Assembly (NCBI GenBank): GCA_947627925.1
Contig: CANQXW010000007.1
Coordinates: 1 to 40,709 of the forward strand
DNA from: an uncultured Bacilli bacterium
GTDB taxonomy: Bacteria; Bacillota_I; Bacilli_A; RF39; UBA660
Length of the DNA stretch: 40,709 bases
Direction of reading: 5' to 3'
The translations under genes were made by a program, and so were the position numbers. Position 1 is the stretch's first letter, and every line of letters begins with the position of its first letter. Under the pieces are notes generated by a model. That model was given only the letters and a program-made list of their open reading frames with translations. It ran no database searches and was not told the DNA's origin. Positions 36,954-40,709 of the stretch are shown here, piece after piece.

Positions 36954-38012
36954 TTATTGCCCAAAATTTTTAGATTCTTTTTTCCGCGCTAACTTTTTTT
37001 GACAACCTAATGCTTCAGCTTTAGCTTCAACAGCACTGGCGCTTCTTCCTAATTTTTCGCCGATCTCTCGATAAGTCATATTTGCATAATTATCTTTTAA
37101 ATAGGCTAATTCATCATCACGCCAAAATTGGGGCAAACAATAACTATAGCCTAGATTTCTTAAAGTAGTGGCCACAGCATCGGCACTTCGATCCATTAAA
37201 TCGCCAATCTCTTGATAAGTTTTACCCTTATTAAATAAATATTCAACTGATTCAATTTCCCAATCTTCCCAGCGCCGATACCAAAGAGGATTTTCTATTT
37301 TGTCTCTTTGGCGTTTTTCTTTTAACCATTCTGTTTCTTCATCAAAAATATTTTCTTCTAGATTCCGTGAATCCCATTCATTTTGATTGTTCTCTAAAAA
37401 TTTCCATAAGTCTTCCCAACTCATGGTATAAATAGACCATTTTTCAGTTAATTTTTTAGGTTCTAATTTTAAACCTAAAGCCACCCAACTCGACATAATT
37501 CGATCTCTAGAAACTCCAACTAAATCAGCAATATCCGAAACTGTTATAACATCATAATTATTTCTAATCATTGGTCCCAAGCCCATACGAACCGCTTTGA
37601 CTTTTAGGGAAAAAATGGTTCTTTGCAATTTTTGCGCTAACTCTTCAATCGGCAATTTTCCCCAAAAATCAATCATAAATCTTTCCTCTTCTTTAGTCCA
37701 TTTCCTCCGACTTTGAATTAAAGTTATTCCTAATCTCCGCGATTTAACATAAATAGCATGTTGCGTTTTTCCCATTATTTTAGCTATTTTAGCATAATGA
37801 TATTTAGGAGCCAAGAATTTTAAAGTTTCAATTTCCTCTTTGGTCCATTCATTAGAAGTTGGAAGATCTAAACCATGATTTTTAGCTATTTTTGTCACCG
37901 CTTCCCAAGAACAACCAAATTTTTTCTTCATACTATGAGGTGATTCTTTACCCCAATTGGTTAAGATATACTCTATTTGTTCATCTGTAAATTCAAACTT
38001 TTTTCCCCGCAT
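36954..38012 (-). CDS. Multi-repeat SANT/Myb-like HTH protein
   Basis: 352 aa; repeated W..EE/DE...L......Y.EIA..LGRS..AV..K...LG units at both ends flanking a MerR-like HTH segment (ITVSDIADLVGVSRDRIMSSWVALGL). Confidence 0.8.
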   Translation of the reverse strand: MRGKKFEFTDEQIEYILTNWGKESPHSMKKKFGCSWEAVTKIAKNHGLDLPTSNEWTKEEIETLKFLAPKYHYAKIAKIMGKTQHAIYVKSRRLGITLIQSRRKWTKEEERFMIDFWGKLPIEELAQKLQRTIFSLKVKAVRMGLGPMIRNNYDVITVSDIADLVGVSRDRIMSSWVALGLKLEPKKLTEKWSIYTMSWEDLWKFLENNQNEWDSRNLEENIFDEETEWLKEKRQRDKIENPLWYRRWEDWEIESVEYLFNKGKTYQEIGDLMDRSADAVATTLRNLGYSYCLPQFWRDDELAYLKDNYANMTYREIGEKLGRSASAVEAKAEALGCQKKLARKKESKNFGQ

Positions 38013-38084
38013 AATATCACTCTTACTAAATTAATAATTTAATATTATACTATTTATTTTTTGAAAATTAAACCTAATTTAAAA

Positions 38085-38111
38085 AAATAATTCCCACTTC
38101 GAGAATTATTT
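38085..38111 (-). terminator. Terminator after MATE gene
   Basis: Minus: AATAATTC-TCGAAGTGG-GAATTATT-TTTTT. Confidence 0.8.
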
Positions 38112-39485
38112 CGTTTTTAATTCACTTCTTAACAGGATAACTCCTAAAATAAAGGCTAAAACATCAGCGATTAAAGCACTCCATAACATCGTCACAGCAT
38201 TTTTACTTAAACTAGCAATAATTGTAATCGCTGGCACAAAGAATATCACATCTCTAGCTAAGGCTAAAATAGTTGATTTAAAACTAGATCCCATTGCTTG
38301 GAGTAAAATAGATAAAGTTTTAATTAGACAAGTCAAGATGATTCCACTTAAGAATATTCTGAAGCAATATTTTGCATATTCTAAATATTCCAAGGAGTTT
38401 CCTTTCCCAAAAATATTAATGATGAAAGTAGGGAAAAATTCAAAGATAATAAAAGCAAGGCTACCAATTATTAAATTAGTTATTAAAATATATTTAATAG
38501 TTTCTTTGACTCTTTGGGTATTACCGGCACCCATATTATATCCAATGATAGGCATGCCTCCTAAGGATACACCAATAACAATCGATACGACAATTCCAAA
38601 TACTTTCATGCAAATACCAATAACTGCAAGAGGTGTTACCACTCCATAAGCATTCCCAGTCGATGAAATAGTATTATAACCATATTTAGCTACTAAATTA
38701 TTGGCAACCGCAATAATAATGACAATAGCAAGTTGCGTTATTAAAGAAGCAAGACCTAAAGAAATTATTTTTTGCCATATTGTTTTCTCTAACTTAATTG
38801 ATTCTTTATTAATCTTAAAAGATTTGGCTTTTCTTAAATATAAAATACTTAGGAAAAAAGTTAAAATTTGTCCAATAATAGTCGCAATAGCGGCTCCTTT
38901 AACTCCCATTTTAAAAACAAAAATAAATATTGGATCTAAAATAATATTGGATATTGCTCCCACTACAGTAGCAACCATGGCATATTTAGGACTACCATCA
39001 CTTCTAATCGAAGCATTTAACCCTTGCCCAATAATATAAAAAGGTAGACCATAACAAATAATATGCAAATAATCCTTAGCATACTGATAGCATTCCACCT
39101 CTTTTGGATTACCACCAAAAATAATTAATATTTGTTTACTAAAAATAAGACCTAAAATAGTTAAAACAATAGCTATTCCTATTAAAAGAATTAAACCATT
39201 ACCAATAGATTTACTTGCCTTCTTGTGATCCTTTGCCCCTAAAGAAAGATTAAACAAAGCGGAGGCACCATCGCCAACTAATAAGGCAAAAGCTAAAGCA
39301 ACAACTGTAAACGGATAAACAATATTAGTTGCGGCATTGCCAAAAGCTCCTGCTTCACTCCACCCAATAAATATTTGATCTACAATATTATAAAGAGCTG
39401 CGACAATCATGCTAATAACACAAGGAATAGCAAAACTTTTAATTAATTTAGAAATTGGCTCATTTTCCAAATCTAATTTTTTCAC
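38106..39485 (-). CDS. MATE family efflux transporter
   Basis: ISKLIKSFAIPCVISMIVAALYNIVDQIFIG...; AAGGAGG RBS precedes GTG at 39485, so the ORF-track TTG start (39503) is likely too early. Confidence 0.94.
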   Translation of the reverse strand: MKKLDLENEPISKLIKSFAIPCVISMIVAALYNIVDQIFIGWSEAGAFGNAATNIVYPFTVVALAFALLVGDGASALFNLSLGAKDHKKASKSIGNGLILLIGIAIVLTILGLIFSKQILIIFGGNPKEVECYQYAKDYLHIICYGLPFYIIGQGLNASIRSDGSPKYAMVATVVGAISNIILDPIFIFVFKMGVKGAAIATIIGQILTFFLSILYLRKAKSFKINKESIKLEKTIWQKIISLGLASLITQLAIVIIIAVANNLVAKYGYNTISSTGNAYGVVTPLAVIGICMKVFGIVVSIVIGVSLGGMPIIGYNMGAGNTQRVKETIKYILITNLIIGSLAFIIFEFFPTFIINIFGKGNSLEYLEYAKYCFRIFLSGIILTCLIKTLSILLQAMGSSFKSTILALARDVIFFVPAITIIASLSKNAVTMLWSALIADVLAFILGVILLRSELKTK

Positions 39486-39514
39486 AAAAAATTCCTCCTT
39501 CAATTTTTGAACAT

Positions 39515-39551
39515 AAAAATACGTAAGTCTTATTCAATTGGACTTACGCAT
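39515..39551 (-). terminator. Terminator/attenuator hairpin 2 in the MATE 5' leader
   Basis: Minus: ATGCGTAAGTC-CAATTGAATAA-GACTTACGTAT-TTTT, 11-bp stem, U-run, upstream of the MATE start. Confidence 0.8.
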
Positions 39552-39556
39552 ATTAG

Positions 39557-39601
39557 CTACTCATTGATAAAATTGACTTCAATAATTTTTTGTTCAAGCA
39601 T
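39557..39601 (-). CDS. Candidate leader peptide MLEQKIIEVNFINE upstream of MATE
   Basis: 14 codons plus TAG, between a promoter (TTACAT-17-TATAAT) and hairpin 2. Confidence 0.5.
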   Translation of the reverse strand: MLEQKIIEVNFINE

Positions 39602-39606
39602 TTAAA

Positions 39607-39635
39607 ATTATAACACACCTTTTAATTTTATGTAA
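39607..39635 (-). promoter_or_regulatory. Putative MATE leader promoter TTACAT-17 bp-TATAAT
   Basis: -35 complement at 39630-39635, -10 complement at 39607-39612. Confidence 0.65.
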
Positions 39636-40056
39636 GAATTTTTGTTATAATCTTCTCTATTATTATATGCTATTTTTAATATTTTTTCTTAAGCAAAAAT
39701 TTTAGATTATTCTAACTTAAGGGACTTCTTTAAAGTTTAAATATTTCTTATTTATTTTATTTAACCATTGCTTTGCAAAACTTCTATTCATTTATATCAC
39801 ACCCTTATTACTTGCATTGTTTAGAACAACTTCTTAATTCATGTAAACGCTAGGGGGTATAAAATATCTTATCTACTTTTCCATCTTGTTCTAAAAATTT
39901 TTTCGTTAATATCTATATATTTTTATATATACTATTAAAGACATAATTTTTATCAAATATATGCTTTAATTATCTCATCACATTTTCTATCTTTTAGTTA
40001 TTATAATAATTTCTAAAATTAATATATTTTTATTTATTTAGCACTATATTAATTAT

Positions 40057-40709
40057 TTAATTGTCTGATACATAACTTTTTTCAAATTCGTTTTTTTCAA
40101 TAATAATATTTGTTGTTTTTATATCCACATTTTTATTTTCATATTTTTCTTGCAAATATTTCATAAATGAAATTTCCAATTTATCTTCACTTTTAGATTT
40201 AAAATTGTTATTTTCTAGAGCATTTTCCATTTTTGATCTTAAATTTTTCCATTTATTATAATAGCTTGTTTTAATTTTTACCATTAAATTATTATTATCT
40301 TCTATAACAAATCCTTCTATATATTTATCTTTTAATTTATAATTTTCTGAGGAAATAGTTTCATATATATTTTTAAATTCTTCTAAATTATATGTAGTAT
40401 ATACAAGTTCTTTTGTCTCAATTTTATATTTTTTTGTAAATTTTATTAAATCATCATAAGAAATTTTATTATAATCTGTAGTATTATATATCATATCTAA
40501 TAAAACAATTTTTGATTCTTTATATTCTATTATATGAGGGTCATTAATTGGATCAATAACCTCAAAAACAATAGTAATATTATCATTGATAATTTTATCT
40601 TTCAATGCTTCAATTTGTTTATTATTAAATTTTTCATAAAAAATTTTTTTAAAATATTCTACATAAACACCTGTATTTGTAGATTTAGAAGCAAAAAATA
40701 ATTGATTAT
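40057..40709 (-). CDS. RNA ligase, T4 Rnl1-like, C-terminal part (5' end beyond window)
   Basis: Frame is open past the listed TTG start to the window edge (NQLFFASKSTNTGVYVEYFKKIFYEKF...). ITIVFEVIDPINDPHIIEYKESKIVLLDMI resembles motif IIIa; YIEGFVIEDNNNLMVKIKTSYYNKW resembles motifs IV and V. Confidence 0.75.
   Translation of the reverse strand, partial: NQLFFASKSTNTGVYVEYFKKIFYEKFNNKQIEALKDKIINDNITIVFEVIDPINDPHIIEYKESKIVLLDMIYNTTDYNKISYDDLIKFTKKYKIETKELVYTTYNLEEFKNIYETISSENYKLKDKYIEGFVIEDNNNLMVKIKTSYYNKWKNLRSKMENALENNNFKSKSEDKLEISFMKYLQEKYENKNVDIKTTNIIIEKNEFEKSYVSDN

Noticed and set aside
28811-39039. Several plus-strand ORFs of 60-120 aa (28811, 32535, 32778, 33723, 38338, 38701)
   Set aside because: All lie antisense within strong minus-strand CDSs, without RBS or recognisable domains.

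Overview
This is a 40.7 kb low-GC chromosomal segment, probably from a gut-associated Bacilli/Mollicutes-like Firmicute. The host is inferred from base composition, gene families and an rlmB-sigH neighbourhood, not searched. Most of the window is ordinary: proS, a GNAT acetyltransferase, an MDR dehydrogenase, GH25 lysozyme, rlmB/sigH-like sigma factor, YtqA-like radical SAM, a heterodimeric ABC exporter, EndA-like nuclease, MMPL/RND exporter with a divergent TetR, PIG-L deacetylase, membrane GDPD, gmk, Ca2+-type P-ATPase, bile-salt-hydrolase-like enzyme and MATE exporter. It starts inside a DDE transposase and ends inside a T4 Rnl1-like RNA ligase. Four signals deserve follow-up. (1) Four long palindromes with a shared core, GGTnnnAA-N-TTnnnACC, lie inside and just upstream of a gene with two ORF6N domains. 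Two of them overlie the same LRxxFxT protein motif in each domain copy, and copies differ by compensatory changes. (2) Two apparently homologous 14-codon leader ORFs (MLEQKIIEVNFINE, MREQFSYLNVTINT) are each followed by a terminator hairpin. One precedes the MATE exporter, the other a small membrane protein gene next to the P-type ATPase. (3) A sharply GC-elevated 3' block in a surface protein gene looks like a diversified cassette, possibly a DGR-type variable region, but no reverse transcriptase is visible. (4) A partial RNA ligase sits at the right edge. No tRNA, rRNA or CRISPR array was recognised.
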